From contig NZ_BMRC01000004.1 of assembly GCF_014648435.1 (NCBI RefSeq), positions 496,001-560,000 of the forward strand: 64,000 nt of DNA, written 5' to 3'. Positions 7,245-15,446 of this stretch are shown one piece after another. The translations under genes and the position numbers were made by a program. Positions within the stretch are counted from its first letter, which is position 1, and each line of letters starts with the position of its first letter. Source of the stretch: Nonomuraea spiralis (GTDB lineage Bacteria; Actinomycetota; Actinomycetes; Streptosporangiales; Streptosporangiaceae). The notes below the pieces were generated by a model. The model did not search any database and had not been told where the DNA came from. It saw only the letters and a list, made by a program, of their open reading frames with translations.

Positions 7245-8531
7245 CTAACCGTGACATGGCGCTGGGACGAGCGCCGGGTGACGTTCACTGATCACGCCGT
7301 GACGGACCAGGGAGAGCTCCTTCAGGCCCATGGACAGATGGTCCAGATTCGCTGCGATCCACGGGAGTTGAAGGGGATCTGTGCTGGTCAGAGCGGTAAG
7401 TCGTTCGTCCGGGGTGTCGCCGTAGAGCAGGCTCACCGCCACGCGCACCCGGGCGGCCGACGGGTCGTCGCCGAAGGCGTGTCCGGGCAGGACGCCGATG
7501 CCGTGGTCGTCCAGCAAGATCTTGGTGATCTCGGCGGAGCCGCCGAGCCTGAGGTGGCTCAGATCGGGATAAAGGTAGAAGCCTCCCTGAGGGTTCGGGA
7601 CCGACGCGCCGATCTCGACGAACCGTTCATGGACGGCCCGCGCCACGATGCCGTGCAACCGGCGGCTGCCCGCGACGCGGTCGGTCAGCTCCCGCGGCTC
7701 GTCGAACGCGTAGGCCGCGGCCTCCTGGACGGGCGCGGCCGGCGCCGACCAGATCTCGCTGGCCACGGCCAGCAGGCGGGTACGCAGCGCGTGCGCGCCC
7801 TCGGGCAGCCGGGCCACGCCGATCCGCCATCCGCCGAGCGCCAGGCTCTTGCTGAGCCCGGTGGTGATGATCGTGCGCTCGGGCGCGAGGTCGGCCGGCG
7901 AGGTGTAGACCGCCGACGTGTCGTGCACCAGGTCGCGGTAGATCTCGTCGGAGATCACGATCAGGTCCAGCTCGCGCGCCACGGCCGCCAGGCGGGCGAC
8001 CGTCTCCGGCCTCGCCAGCCGGCCGGTGGGATTGTCGGGCAGCGTGACCAGCACGGAGCTGACGGTCCTGCCCTCCGCCCGAGCCCGGCGGACCGACGCG
8101 GCGACCAGGTCCGGGTCGGGGACCCCGCCCTCTCCTGGCGGTGCGGGCACCAGGATGGGACGCGAGCCCACCAGATCGGCCTGCGCGGCGTAGCTGACCC
8201 AGCTCGGCATGGGCAGGACGACGTCGCCGCCGATCGCCAGCAGCAGGCCGTACAGCAGTGACTTGCTGCCCGGTCCGCAGACGACCAGCTCGGGGTCGGT
8301 GAGGAGCCCCCGTCGTGTCCAATAGCCCGCTGCCGCGGCTCGGAGCCCGGCCGCCCCCGCGACCGGCCCGTAGCCGTTGCGCTCTGAAGCGGCGGCCAGC
8401 TTGTCGCGCAGCGCCGGGTGGACGGGCAGACCGGCCTCACCGAAGGCCAGGTGCAACACGCGTTCCCCGGCGCGTCGTCTTCGTTCGATGTCCTCGTTCG
8501 CCGCCAAGGTGGCGGACAACGTCACGGTCAT
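7245..8531 (-). CDS. PLP-dependent class I/II aminotransferase
   Basis: A 428-residue fold-type I aminotransferase, using pyridoxal phosphate to transfer amino groups. Visible: the glycine-rich cofactor loop GPGSKSLLY, the VLVTLPDNPTG segment with the substrate-contacting Asn, the ISDEIYRDL segment with the cofactor Asp and Tyr, and TTGLSKSLALGGWRIG with the Schiff-base Lys; the C-terminal Arg lies in a DPSAARVRVAVSL region. Start ATG 8531 is preceded by GGGAA at nine bases; the frame is open further upstream. The last 35 or so residues extend beyond the usual family end. It is divergent from a LysR gene 80 bp away, which probably controls it. Confidence 0.9.
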   Translation of the reverse strand: MTVTLSATLAANEDIERRRRAGERVLHLAFGEAGLPVHPALRDKLAAASERNGYGPVAGAAGLRAAAAGYWTRRGLLTDPELVVCGPGSKSLLYGLLLAIGGDVVLPMPSWVSYAAQADLVGSRPILVPAPPGEGGVPDPDLVAASVRRARAEGRTVSSVLVTLPDNPTGRLARPETVARLAAVARELDLIVISDEIYRDLVHDTSAVYTSPADLAPERTIITTGLSKSLALGGWRIGVARLPEGAHALRTRLLAVASEIWSAPAAPVQEAAAYAFDEPRELTDRVAGSRRLHGIVARAVHERFVEIGASVPNPQGGFYLYPDLSHLRLGGSAEITKILLDDHGIGVLPGHAFGDDPSAARVRVAVSLLYGDTPDERLTALTSTDPLQLPWIAANLDHLSMGLKELSLVRHGVISERHPALVPAPCHG

Positions 8532-8610
8532 GTTTGTCACGTTCCCAGGGTGGTTGTATGAAGGCATCAGCACAAGCGAGGCTTTTTGTGGGTAGGCGTA
8601 AGGAAGTCTG

Positions 8611-9546
8611 ATGCTCGAATTCCGACGTTTGGCGCTGATCTGCGAGTTCGCACGCCGAGGCAGCATCGCGGCCGCCGCCGAGTCACTGGGCTACAGCCCG
8701 TCGGCCGTCTCCCAGCAGCTCGCGGCGCTCGAACGGGAGACCGGCACCGCGTTGATCGACAGAACCGCACGCAGCGCGGAGCTCACCGACGCGGGACGCA
8801 GGCTTGTCCAGCACGCCGAGCGCATCCTGTCAATGGTCGAGGAGGCCGAGTCCGACCTCTCCGCCCATGCGGGCACCCCGTCGGGGCGCGTCGTGGTCAC
8901 CGCCTTCCCCACGGCGGCGGTGGCATTCGCGCCGGCGCTCGCGCGTTCGCTGCGCCGCTACACCGAGCTGACGCTCCGCCTGGGCCAGAGCAGGTCCGGA
9001 CGGGGGATGCGGGAGGTCCAGTCGGGCGAGGTGGACCTCGCGCTCGTGGACGACTGGTACGGCGCGGTCCGCGAGAGCGAGAGCCTGCGGGTCTTCCCCC
9101 TGCTGCGCGACCCGATCGTGCTCGTCGTGCCGCGAAGGCACCGGCTGGCCGACCCCGGCGTGCCGCTCGACCTGCGCGAGCTGCGCAACGAGCCGTGGAT
9201 GGCCACCCCCGACGGCGAGCCCTCGCGGCTGGCGGTCGACCGCCTGTTCGTGGACGTGGGCGGCACCCGGCCGACGCCGTGGGAGTTCGAGGGGCTGGGG
9301 ACGATCCTCTCCCTCGTCGCCAAGGGCATCGGCATCGCGGCCGTGCCCGCGCTCGCGCTGGCCGCCGGGGTACGCGGCCTGGCGGTGCGGGAGTTCCCCG
9401 GCAACCCGGTCGGGCGGGACGTGCACGCGATCGCCCGCAGGTCCAGCGTGCACCGGCCGTCGGTGTCGGTGACGTTGCGGGCGATCCACGTGGCCGCCCG
9501 GTACATCGCGGGCGATCTGGAGCCGGTGACCCCGGCCGAGCGGTAG
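8611..9546 (+). CDS. LysR-family transcriptional regulator
   Basis: A 311-residue LysR-type regulator. The N-terminal winged helix-turn-helix (FARRGSIAAAAESLGYSPSA, then the VSQQLAALERETG recognition helix) is followed by a linker helix and a periplasmic-binding-protein-like effector domain from about residue 92. The ATG has AAGGAAG nine bases upstream. The aminotransferase gene runs divergently from the same 80-bp spacer, where CACAA (8571-8575) and TTGTG (8586-8590) form a short inverted repeat. By the usual LysR arrangement the aminotransferase is its likely target and the effector a substrate or product of it. Confidence 0.92.
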   Translation: MLEFRRLALICEFARRGSIAAAAESLGYSPSAVSQQLAALERETGTALIDRTARSAELTDAGRRLVQHAERILSMVEEAESDLSAHAGTPSGRVVVTAFPTAAVAFAPALARSLRRYTELTLRLGQSRSGRGMREVQSGEVDLALVDDWYGAVRESESLRVFPLLRDPIVLVVPRRHRLADPGVPLDLRELRNEPWMATPDGEPSRLAVDRLFVDVGGTRPTPWEFEGLGTILSLVAKGIGIAAVPALALAAGVRGLAVREFPGNPVGRDVHAIARRSSVHRPSVSVTLRAIHVAARYIAGDLEPVTPAER

Positions 9547-9555
9547 CGTCTGCCC

Positions 9556-10227
9556 ATGGCGCCGACGTACGACATCGAGCAGCTTCTGCTGTCCATGCCG
9601 AGCACCCGCACGGTCGCGGGCGTCGACGAGGTGGGCAGGGGCGCGTGGGCCGGGCCGGTCACGGTCTGCGCCGTGGTGACCGATCTGTCCGAGCCGCCGT
9701 CCGGCCTGACCGACTCCAAGCAGGTCTCGGCCGCCAGACGCGGGCCGCTCGCCGCCGAGGTGGGCGCCTGGGCGGCCGGGGTCGGGTTCGGCGAGGCGAG
9801 CCACGCCGAGATCGACGCGCTCGGCATGACCGAGGCGCTGCGCAGGGCCGCCCGCCGCGCGCTCGACGCCCTGCCGGTCCGCCCCGACGCCGTGATCCTC
9901 GACGGCAAGCACGACTACATCGGCGCCCCCTGGCCGGTCCGCCTGGAGATCAAGGGCGACGCCGCCAGCGTCTCCGTCGCGGCGGCCTCGGTCCTGGCCA
10001 AGGTACGGCGCGACGCCTACATGGCCACGATCGGACACGACGAGTACGGCTTCGCGGAGAACGCCGGATACCCCTCGCCCGCCCACCAGGAGGCCCTGGC
10101 CCGGCTCGGCCCCACGCGCCACCACCGCCTCTCCTGGTCCTACCTCGACGACCTGCCGCGATGGCGGCACCTGAAGCAGGTCAGGGATCCGCTCGTGGGC
10201 GAAGGGCAGGCCGCCCTGTTCGGCTGA
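9556..10227 (+). CDS. rnhB: Ribonuclease HII
   Basis: A 223-residue RNase HII, the metal-dependent endonuclease that cuts RNA in RNA/DNA hybrids and starts removal of misincorporated ribonucleotides. The active-site block [13 protein letters not shown] near residue 23 gives the Asp-Glu pair, VILDGKH the third acidic residue, and [14 protein letters not shown] with its Asp the fourth. The length is typical. The start lies 9 bases after the LysR stop, so the two may share a transcript, but in most actinomycetes rnhB sits with ribosomal or signal peptidase genes; here it stands alone. Confidence 0.95.
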   Translation: MAPTYDIEQLLLSMPSTRTVAGVDEVGRGAWAGPVTVCAVVTDLSEPPSGLTDSKQVSAARRGPLAAEVGAWAAGVGFGEASHAEIDALGMTEALRRAARRALDALPVRPDAVILDGKHDYIGAPWPVRLEIKGDAASVSVAAASVLAKVRRDAYMATIGHDEYGFAENAGYPSPAHQEALARLGPTRHHRLSWSYLDDLPRWRHLKQVRDPLVGEGQAALFG

Positions 10228-10243
10228 GCCGTAGCATCGGGGG

Positions 10244-11224
10244 GTGCGGATCGGGATCTTCGTCATCGCGGCGTGTTTTCCCGGGCAGGACCCCGGGCGG
10301 GTCCTGCGGGAGTCGGTCGAGCTGATCGAGGCCGCCGAGGAGGCCGGGTTCCACGACGCGTGGATCGCCGAGCACCACTTCATGTCCTACGGCGTGTGCC
10401 CCTCGGCCCTCACCCTGGCCGCCGTGGCCGCGGGCCGTACCAGCCGGATCGGGCTCGGCACGGCGGTGAGCGTGTTGTCCTGCCAGCATCCGGTCGCGCT
10501 GGCCGAGCAGGCGGCCATGCTCCACCACCTGTCGGGCGGGCGGTTCACGCTCGGGGTGGGCAGGGGCGGCCCGTGGGTGGACCTGGAGGTGTTCGGCACC
10601 GGGCTCGCCCGGTTCGAGCGGGGGTTCGGGGAGTCGCTCGACCTGCTGGTCAGAGCCCTGTCCGAGGGCTCGGTCGCGGCCGAGGGGGAGTTCTTCCGGT
10701 TCAGGGAGGTCGATCTCGTGCCACGCGCCCGGCTGCGGCCCGTGGTGGCCTGTACGTCGGAGGCGACGGTGGGGCTGGCGGCCGGGCGCGGGTTGCCGAT
10801 GTTGCTCGGCATGCACATCGGCGACCGGGACAAGGCCCTGCTGGTCGCCGAGCACGTCGCGCGCGGCGGGAGCGGGAGCGGGCACCTGGCGGCGGGGGTG
10901 GCCCACGTGGCTGACTCGACCGAGGCGGCGGTACGCGAGCTGAAGGCGTCGATGCCCGCGTGGCTCGGGCCGGGACTGGCCGGATACGTGCCGGTGGACG
11001 ACCGGCCGCGCCCGTCGCGGGACGTCGCCGCGTACGTCGACCTGCTGACCCGCATCCACCCGGTGGGGTCGCCCGAGCACTGCGCCGAGGTGTTGCGGCG
11101 GACGGCCGGGAGCACCGGGATCGAGCACGTCATCCTGACCGTGGAGGGCATCGGGGACCATCGGCGGGCCCTGGAGGACGTACGCCGCCTCGGCGCCGAG
11201 GTCCTGCCCCTGTTGAGGGACTGA
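10244..11224 (+). CDS. LLM-class (luciferase-like) flavin-dependent monooxygenase
   Basis: A 326-residue TIM-barrel flavoprotein of the bacterial luciferase-like family, which oxidises organic substrates with reduced FMN or F420. It opens with MRIGIFVIAACFPGQDP and shows AEEAGFHDAWIAEHHF, the TSRIGLGTAV strand, HPVALAEQAAMLHHLSGGRFTLGVGRGG, and the late TVEGIGDHRRALEDVRRLGAEVLP helix, all in family order. Starts at GTG 10244, 16 bases after rnhB. It ends just before a strong bidirectional hairpin. The substrate cannot be predicted. Confidence 0.9.
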   Translation: MRIGIFVIAACFPGQDPGRVLRESVELIEAAEEAGFHDAWIAEHHFMSYGVCPSALTLAAVAAGRTSRIGLGTAVSVLSCQHPVALAEQAAMLHHLSGGRFTLGVGRGGPWVDLEVFGTGLARFERGFGESLDLLVRALSEGSVAAEGEFFRFREVDLVPRARLRPVVACTSEATVGLAAGRGLPMLLGMHIGDRDKALLVAEHVARGGSGSGHLAAGVAHVADSTEAAVRELKASMPAWLGPGLAGYVPVDDRPRPSRDVAAYVDLLTRIHPVGSPEHCAEVLRRTAGSTGIEHVILTVEGIGDHRRALEDVRRLGAEVLPLLRD

Positions 11225-11233
11225 CGGAACCGG

Positions 11234-11260
11234 GGCGAGCCGGGACGAACCCGGCTCGCC
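11234..11260. terminator. Bidirectional hairpin terminator
   Basis: GGCGAGCCGGG (11234-11244) and CCCGGCTCGCC (11250-11260) form a perfect 11-bp stem with loop ACGAA, midway between two convergent genes. There is no long T tract on either side, as is common in very GC-rich genomes. Confidence 0.7.
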
Positions 11261-11266
11261 GTGGGT

Positions 11267-11653
11267 TCAGCAGTCGACCAGCTCGGGTTTCTGGTTGAGG
11301 ATCTGGGCCCTCGGGGTGACGAACTCGTCGAGGGCCTTGGTGGCCGACGGGTCGAAGACGGCGACCCGGTGGCAGTTCTGGAAGGCCAGCCGTACGCCGA
11401 AGTGGCGTTCGAGCGCGCCGCGCATCGCGTCGCTCGCCAGACACCGCAGGAGCTGGCCGCGGGCCTCCTCGGACGGCGGTGGCACCTGGTTGTCGGCGAA
11501 CTCGGTTCCGCTCTGCGCGCGCTCGGTGACCAGCTCGCTGATCAGCGACCACGCGTACGGGAGCGAGTCGCGGACGCAGGCGACGAACGCGGCGTCGTCC
11601 ACGTCTCCGGCTCGGGCCTGGTCCAGCAGATCGTTCGGGACGGTCAGCGACAT
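11267..11653 (-). CDS. Conserved actinobacterial protein, SCO5389-like
   Basis: A 128-residue protein that I recognise as the small actinobacterial family called SCO5389-like: MSLTVPNDLLDQA at the start, SLPYAWSLISELV, the invariant-looking EFADNQVPPP, RGQLLRCLASDAMRGALERHFGVRLAFQNCHRVAVF and a closing Asp-Cys. The function of this family is not known to me. There is no signal peptide or membrane segment, so it should be cytoplasmic. Two Cys (in LRCLAS and FQNCHR) and the terminal Cys might matter. It has its own promoter region (77 bp gap to the next gene). Confidence 0.75.
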   Translation of the reverse strand: MSLTVPNDLLDQARAGDVDDAAFVACVRDSLPYAWSLISELVTERAQSGTEFADNQVPPPSEEARGQLLRCLASDAMRGALERHFGVRLAFQNCHRVAVFDPSATKALDEFVTPRAQILNQKPELVDC

Positions 11654-11730
11654 GCTGTCTCCTCTCGAAGGGGATCGAATCTGACGTTATGCGGGGGATT
11701 GCGGTCGCTCCAGATGCCTGGAGGTGTGGT

Positions 11731-12660
11731 TTAGGGGCCGTAGACGAAGTCCGGATCGATCTGCCCGGCCAGGTCCGTCCCCGTACGGGCGTTGCCCCAC
11801 GCGCGGGCGTTGCGCAGATGGAACTCGGCGGTCTGGCGGCCGAAGCGCGCCCAGTCCTTCTCCTGCTCGTCGAGGGTCTTGCGCAGGACGGCCAGCGCGT
11901 CGGTGTTGGCCGGCTCCAGATCGTCGAGCGTGAGGTGGCGGCCCTGCTCCATGGCGCGCACCGCCGAGGAGTGCTCCATCCAGGTGAGCAGGTCGTCGCC
12001 GACGTGCTCGCGCAGGAACTCCACGTCGGACGGGCCGTGGACCTTGTTGCCGACCACGGCGAGCGCGACGCCGTACTTGGCGGCGTGGTCGCGGTACTGG
12101 CGGTAGACGCCGACGCCCTGCCTGGTGGGCTCGGCGACGAGGAAGGTCAGGTCGAACCGGGTGAACAGCCCCGAGGCGAAGGAGTCGGAGCCGGCGGTCA
12201 TGTCGACCACGACGTATTCGCCCCGGCCGTCGACCAGGTGGTTGAGCAGCAGCTCCACCGCGCCGACCTTCGAGTGGTAGCAGGCCACGCCGAGGTCGTC
12301 GTCGTCGAACGGGCCCGTCGCCAGCAGGCGCAGGCCATGGGCGGTGGTCACGGCGTAGTCGAGCGCGGCCAGGTCGTCGAAGCTCAGCAGGCGGGAGCCG
12401 CGGCCGGGCGGGGTGGTCTTGACCATGGTCTCGGCCGAGGCGATGAGCGGGTTGTCGCCGCGCAGGCGGTCCTTGATCTCGGCGAGGTGGGCCCCGAGCG
12501 GCTCGGGCTGGGCGTCGAGGCCGAGGACGAGGGCCAGGTGCTGGTTGATGTCGGCGTCCATGACGACCACCGGGTCGCCCTGGCTCGCCACGTGCCGTGC
12601 GAACAGCGCCGAGATCGTCGTCTTCCCGCTGCCGCCCTTGCCGACGAATGCCACTCTCAC
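11731..12660 (-). CDS. CooC/MinD-type P-loop ATPase
   Basis: A 309-residue SIMIBI-class ATPase. It starts RVAFVGKGGSGKTTISALFA, a deviant Walker A with the signature Lys, followed by VVVMDADINQHL (switch/Walker A-prime Asp) and VVDMTAGSDSFASGLFTRFD. This resembles CooC, which loads nickel into CO dehydrogenase, more than ParA or MinD: the C-terminal membrane helix of MinD is absent. The start is GTG 12660 with GGGGAG seven bases upstream; the frame is open upstream but this is the first sensible start. A Fur/Zur-type box lies 23 bases upstream. A metal-linked chaperone role is inferred from family and box together; no CO dehydrogenase is in the window. Confidence 0.8.
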   Translation of the reverse strand: MRVAFVGKGGSGKTTISALFARHVASQGDPVVVMDADINQHLALVLGLDAQPEPLGAHLAEIKDRLRGDNPLIASAETMVKTTPPGRGSRLLSFDDLAALDYAVTTAHGLRLLATGPFDDDDLGVACYHSKVGAVELLLNHLVDGRGEYVVVDMTAGSDSFASGLFTRFDLTFLVAEPTRQGVGVYRQYRDHAAKYGVALAVVGNKVHGPSDVEFLREHVGDDLLTWMEHSSAVRAMEQGRHLTLDDLEPANTDALAVLRKTLDEQEKDWARFGRQTAEFHLRNARAWGNARTGTDLAGQIDPDFVYGP

Positions 12661-12680
12661 GTGCGCTCCCCTGAAGTGAC

Positions 12681-12697
12681 GATGAAAATCATTTCCG
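12681..12697 (-). promoter_or_regulatory. Fur-family (Zur-like) operator
   Basis: On the minus strand CGGAAATGATTTTCA (12697-12683) matches the actinobacterial Zur consensus TGAAAATGATTTTCA at 13 of 15 positions. It sits between the -10-like GATAGT and the ribosome-binding site of the CooC-type gene, a position suited to repression. A generic Fur match is also possible, so the metal (zinc, iron or nickel) is not fixed. Confidence 0.6.
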
Positions 12698-12761
12698 TTG
12701 GGCCCGCGCACTATCATGCCACACTCCGTACACAGATGGTGGCTGCCCGGAAGGGTGGTCT

Positions 12762-14138
12762 TCAGCCGCAGGCGGCGTCCAGGGTGACCGGGCTCTCCGG
12801 GTCCTGGGTCGGCTCGGCGTGGTGGTGGGCGCTCGCGGACCTGCTGACCGGGCGCTCGCGCAGGGTCTCTGCGACCTTGCGCCTGATCAGGTACCAGTCG
12901 GGCGTGACGGTGCTGATCAGCGGCGGGACGAAGCTCAGGCTCCTGATCCTGGTGCTCTTCACCTTGTCCGACAACTCGATCAGGGCGGGCAGCAGGTCCT
13001 GGGGCACGTCGCTGGAGATGGCCCGCTTGGTGGCCGCGGCCAGCTTCTCGAAGCTGTTGAGCACGGTGATCGGGTCGGCCTGCTTGGCGACCGCGTTGAG
13101 CAGGCACTTCTGGCGGCCCATGCGGACGTAGTCGTCGCTGTCGGTGCGGGACCTGCCGTACCAGAGGGCCTCCTCGCCGGAGAGCTTGCGGGTGCCCGCG
13201 GGGAGCAGGCCCTCGCGGTACTTGCCGTAGACGATCGGGTCCTTGACGGTGACCCGGACGCCGCCCATCGCGTCGATGATCTCGGCGAAGCCCTTCATGT
13301 CGACCATGGCGTAGTAGTTCACCGGGATGCCGAGGATGTCGCTGACGGTGCGCTTGATCAGCGACGGGCCGCGCTTGCCCTTGGGTGTGCCGGGGACCGT
13401 CTCCGGGTGGTCCTCGGCGTACTGGAAGATCTCGTTGAGCAGGCCGGGGGTGCTCGGGCCGTCGCCGGTGAAGCCGAAGGGGAAGCGGTCCCTGGCCGGG
13501 CCGTGCGGGAGCTGGACGTTCTGCAGGTTGCGCGGCAGGCCGAACAGGGTGGTGGCGCCGGTCTCGGTGTCCACGCTGGCCACCGTCATGCTGTCGGTGC
13601 GTACGCCGGGGCGGCCCGGGGCGGCGTCCGCGCCGATCAGGAGGAAGTTGACGCGCCGCGCGCCGTTCCACGGGTCCTGGGCGACGACGGGGGCGGTGCT
13701 GGTGGTGGAGAAGACGCTGCTCACGACGTCGCGGGACAGGTAGGCCAGGCGGGTCGCGTACGCGGTCGGGGCCAGGACGAGCGCGCAGAGGGCGGCCGCG
13801 AGCGTCGTGGTCAGGAAACGGCCGGCCGTGTCGGAGGACTCGGGGCGTACGAGCAGGAACGAACGGATGATCACGGCGGTCCACGCGAGCGCGATCGCGA
13901 CCAGCGTCACGGTGAGCACGGTGAGCCACGCGGGCTGGACCGCCAGCGACAGCAGACGGGTGCTGAACGCGGTGAACACGGTGAGGATGCCGGCGAGCAT
14001 CAGGACGTAGGTCGCCATCAGGGCGATGCCCATGCGATGACGATGGGTGGCCAGATGCGCCACCCCCCACAACACGGCCGAAGCCAGCGTCAGCGCGATG
14101 CTGGCCCCAAGACCGAATGCGCGTTCTTTACCTGTCAT
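12762..14138 (-). CDS. LytR-CpsA-Psr (LCP) family protein with four N-terminal membrane helices
   Basis: A 458-residue LCP protein. LCP enzymes transfer undecaprenyl-linked glycopolymers to peptidoglycan outside the membrane. Hydrophobic segments at about 9-31, 36-59, 70-95 and 106-134 replace the single anchor of most members. The LCP domain begins at VNFLLIGADAAPG (about 166), with VRTDSMTVASVD and GLPRNLQNV containing the conserved Asp and Arg residues for pyrophosphate binding, then INYYAMVDMKGFAEIIDAMGGV-type sequence and a C-terminal YGRSRTDSDDYVRMGRQ block with the catalytic Arg pair. A tail of about 40 residues has SASAHHHAEP. It stands between unrelated genes. Confidence 0.9.
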   Translation of the reverse strand: MTGKERAFGLGASIALTLASAVLWGVAHLATHRHRMGIALMATYVLMLAGILTVFTAFSTRLLSLAVQPAWLTVLTVTLVAIALAWTAVIIRSFLLVRPESSDTAGRFLTTTLAAALCALVLAPTAYATRLAYLSRDVVSSVFSTTSTAPVVAQDPWNGARRVNFLLIGADAAPGRPGVRTDSMTVASVDTETGATTLFGLPRNLQNVQLPHGPARDRFPFGFTGDGPSTPGLLNEIFQYAEDHPETVPGTPKGKRGPSLIKRTVSDILGIPVNYYAMVDMKGFAEIIDAMGGVRVTVKDPIVYGKYREGLLPAGTRKLSGEEALWYGRSRTDSDDYVRMGRQKCLLNAVAKQADPITVLNSFEKLAAATKRAISSDVPQDLLPALIELSDKVKSTRIRSLSFVPPLISTVTPDWYLIRRKVAETLRERPVSRSASAHHHAEPTQDPESPVTLDAACG

Positions 14139-14235
14139 GCCTGGTCAAACCCCCAATGCCGCCCCATCCAAGTCACCCTAGTTATGCGTTGCGGGCCAAT
14201 TGAGGGTGAAGAGGAAGTGTTCGGTCAATTCCCAG

Positions 14236-14258
14236 TCAAGACCCTCTTGAGATATAAC
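14236..14258 (+). promoter_or_regulatory. Promoter for a probable leaderless transcript
   Basis: The -10-like hexamer TATAAC (14253-14258) lies seven bases before the GTG at 14265, which puts a normal transcription start on or next to that codon. A weak -35 (TTCCCA, 14229-14234) is 18 bp upstream. No Shine-Dalgarno sequence is visible, which fits leaderless initiation, common in actinobacteria. Confidence 0.45.
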
Positions 14259-14264
14259 GTGAGT

Positions 14265-14993
14265 GTGAGCACTCGACACGGTAGCTACGGTTTCGACGCG
14301 CCGTGGGCCCTCGGCGGACTGCTCTTCGGGGCGGTCGTCCTGCTGGCTCTCGCGGCGGTCTCCTTCACGCAGGACATCCCCGCGGCCGCGATCGCCTTCG
14401 CCCTCGGCGGGCTCTACACGCTGGCCAGCGCGGGCAGTTACCTCTACACCACGCGGCGGGGCAAGTTCGCCGTCTGGGCCGAGCTGCTGCGCCCGCTCGA
14501 AGGCGGCGAGCGGGTGCTCGACCTCGGCTGCGGGCGCGGCGCCGTGTTGCTGACGGCCGCCGCCCGGCTCACCTCGGGACGGGCCACCGGCGTCGACCTG
14601 TGGAGCAGGAAGGACCAGTCGGGCAACGCCGGAGCCGTCACCTCGGCCAACGCCGCGGCCGAAGGCGTGGCCGACCGGGTCGACCTGGTCACGGGCGACA
14701 TGCGGACGCTGCCGTTCGAGGCCGGCGTGTTCGACGTCGTCGTGTCGAGCCTGGCGATCCACAACATCCCCTCCGCCGAAGGACGGGAGCAGGCCGTCCG
14801 CGAGGCGCACCGGGTGTTGCGGCCCGGCGGGCTCATGCTGCTCGCCGACTTCCAATACACGCCCGCCTACGAGGAGACCCTGCGCGGGCTGGGCGTGACC
14901 GACATCCGCCGGCGCGACCTCGGCCCGCGTTTCTGGTACGGCGGCCCCTGGTTCGCCACCTCCCTGCTCGAAGCCAGGAAACCTGCCTTGTAG
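14265..14993 (+). CDS. Membrane-anchored class I methyltransferase
   Basis: About 242 residues with two N-terminal hydrophobic segments ([19 protein letters not shown] and [20 protein letters not shown]) and then a SAM methyltransferase: motif [17 protein letters not shown], acidic loop TGVDLW, motif [24 protein letters not shown], and the post-motif [13 protein letters not shown]. The arrangement suggests small-molecule or lipid methylation at the membrane. GTG 14259 and GTG 14265 are both in frame; the second fits a leaderless transcript from the TATAAC element. The C-terminus ends [17 protein letters not shown], typical of this group. Confidence 0.85.
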   Translation: MSTRHGSYGFDAPWALGGLLFGAVVLLALAAVSFTQDIPAAAIAFALGGLYTLASAGSYLYTTRRGKFAVWAELLRPLEGGERVLDLGCGRGAVLLTAAARLTSGRATGVDLWSRKDQSGNAGAVTSANAAAEGVADRVDLVTGDMRTLPFEAGVFDVVVSSLAIHNIPSAEGREQAVREAHRVLRPGGLMLLADFQYTPAYEETLRGLGVTDIRRRDLGPRFWYGGPWFATSLLEARKPAL

Positions 14994-15033
14994 AAACGTT
15001 TGCCGTTCGTTTACCGGGTACCCAGATGCCCTT

Positions 15034-15446
15034 ATGGGCGACGTGGAAACCGGCACAATCACCACCAAGGTGCCAGTGCGGCTGGACCGGCTGCCGTGGT
15101 CCCGATGGCACTGGATGATCGTCATCGGCCTTGGCGCCGTATGGGTCCTGGACGGGTTGGAGGTCACCATCGTCGGCAACCTGTCGGGCAGCTCGCCAAG
15201 CCCGGCAGCGGACTGGACATCACCCAGGCCCAGGTCGCCGGGCTCGCCGCGGCGCTCTACGTCGCCGGGGCCTGCGCGGCGTACCTGACGGTCAGTGAGA
15301 TCTTCCCGATGGAGACCAGGGCGATGGCCATCGCGTTCTTCTTCGCGATCGTCGCGGGGCTGGTCGAGCTGGTCTTCGGGGTCAAGGCCGAACGCAGGGG
15401 CCTGGAGGAGATCGCGGAGCCGCTCACCGCCGCGCGGGCCGCATGA
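15034..15446 (+). pseudogene. Decayed MFS transporter relic
   Basis: The first ~50 codons encode a good major facilitator start: a cytoplasmic segment [23 protein letters not shown] and the TM1 motif [11 protein letters not shown]. One base is then missing (around 15190): the sense [19 protein letters not shown] continues in the next frame. After ALYVAGAC the sequence jumps to [23 protein letters not shown], which belongs near TM10-11, and then to VAGLVELVFGVKAERRGLEEIAEPL, the usual C-terminus after TM12. So a protein of about 450 residues is reduced to three segments by one frameshift and two deletions. It cannot make a transporter. A remnant of a sugar/metabolite MFS gene of the type with the DITQAQVA motif is inferred. 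Confidence 0.85.

Noticed and set aside
12681..12697. IdeR/DtxR iron box reading of the same site
   Set aside because: DtxR boxes have TTAGG...CCTAA arms, which are absent; the Fur/Zur pattern is a better fit.
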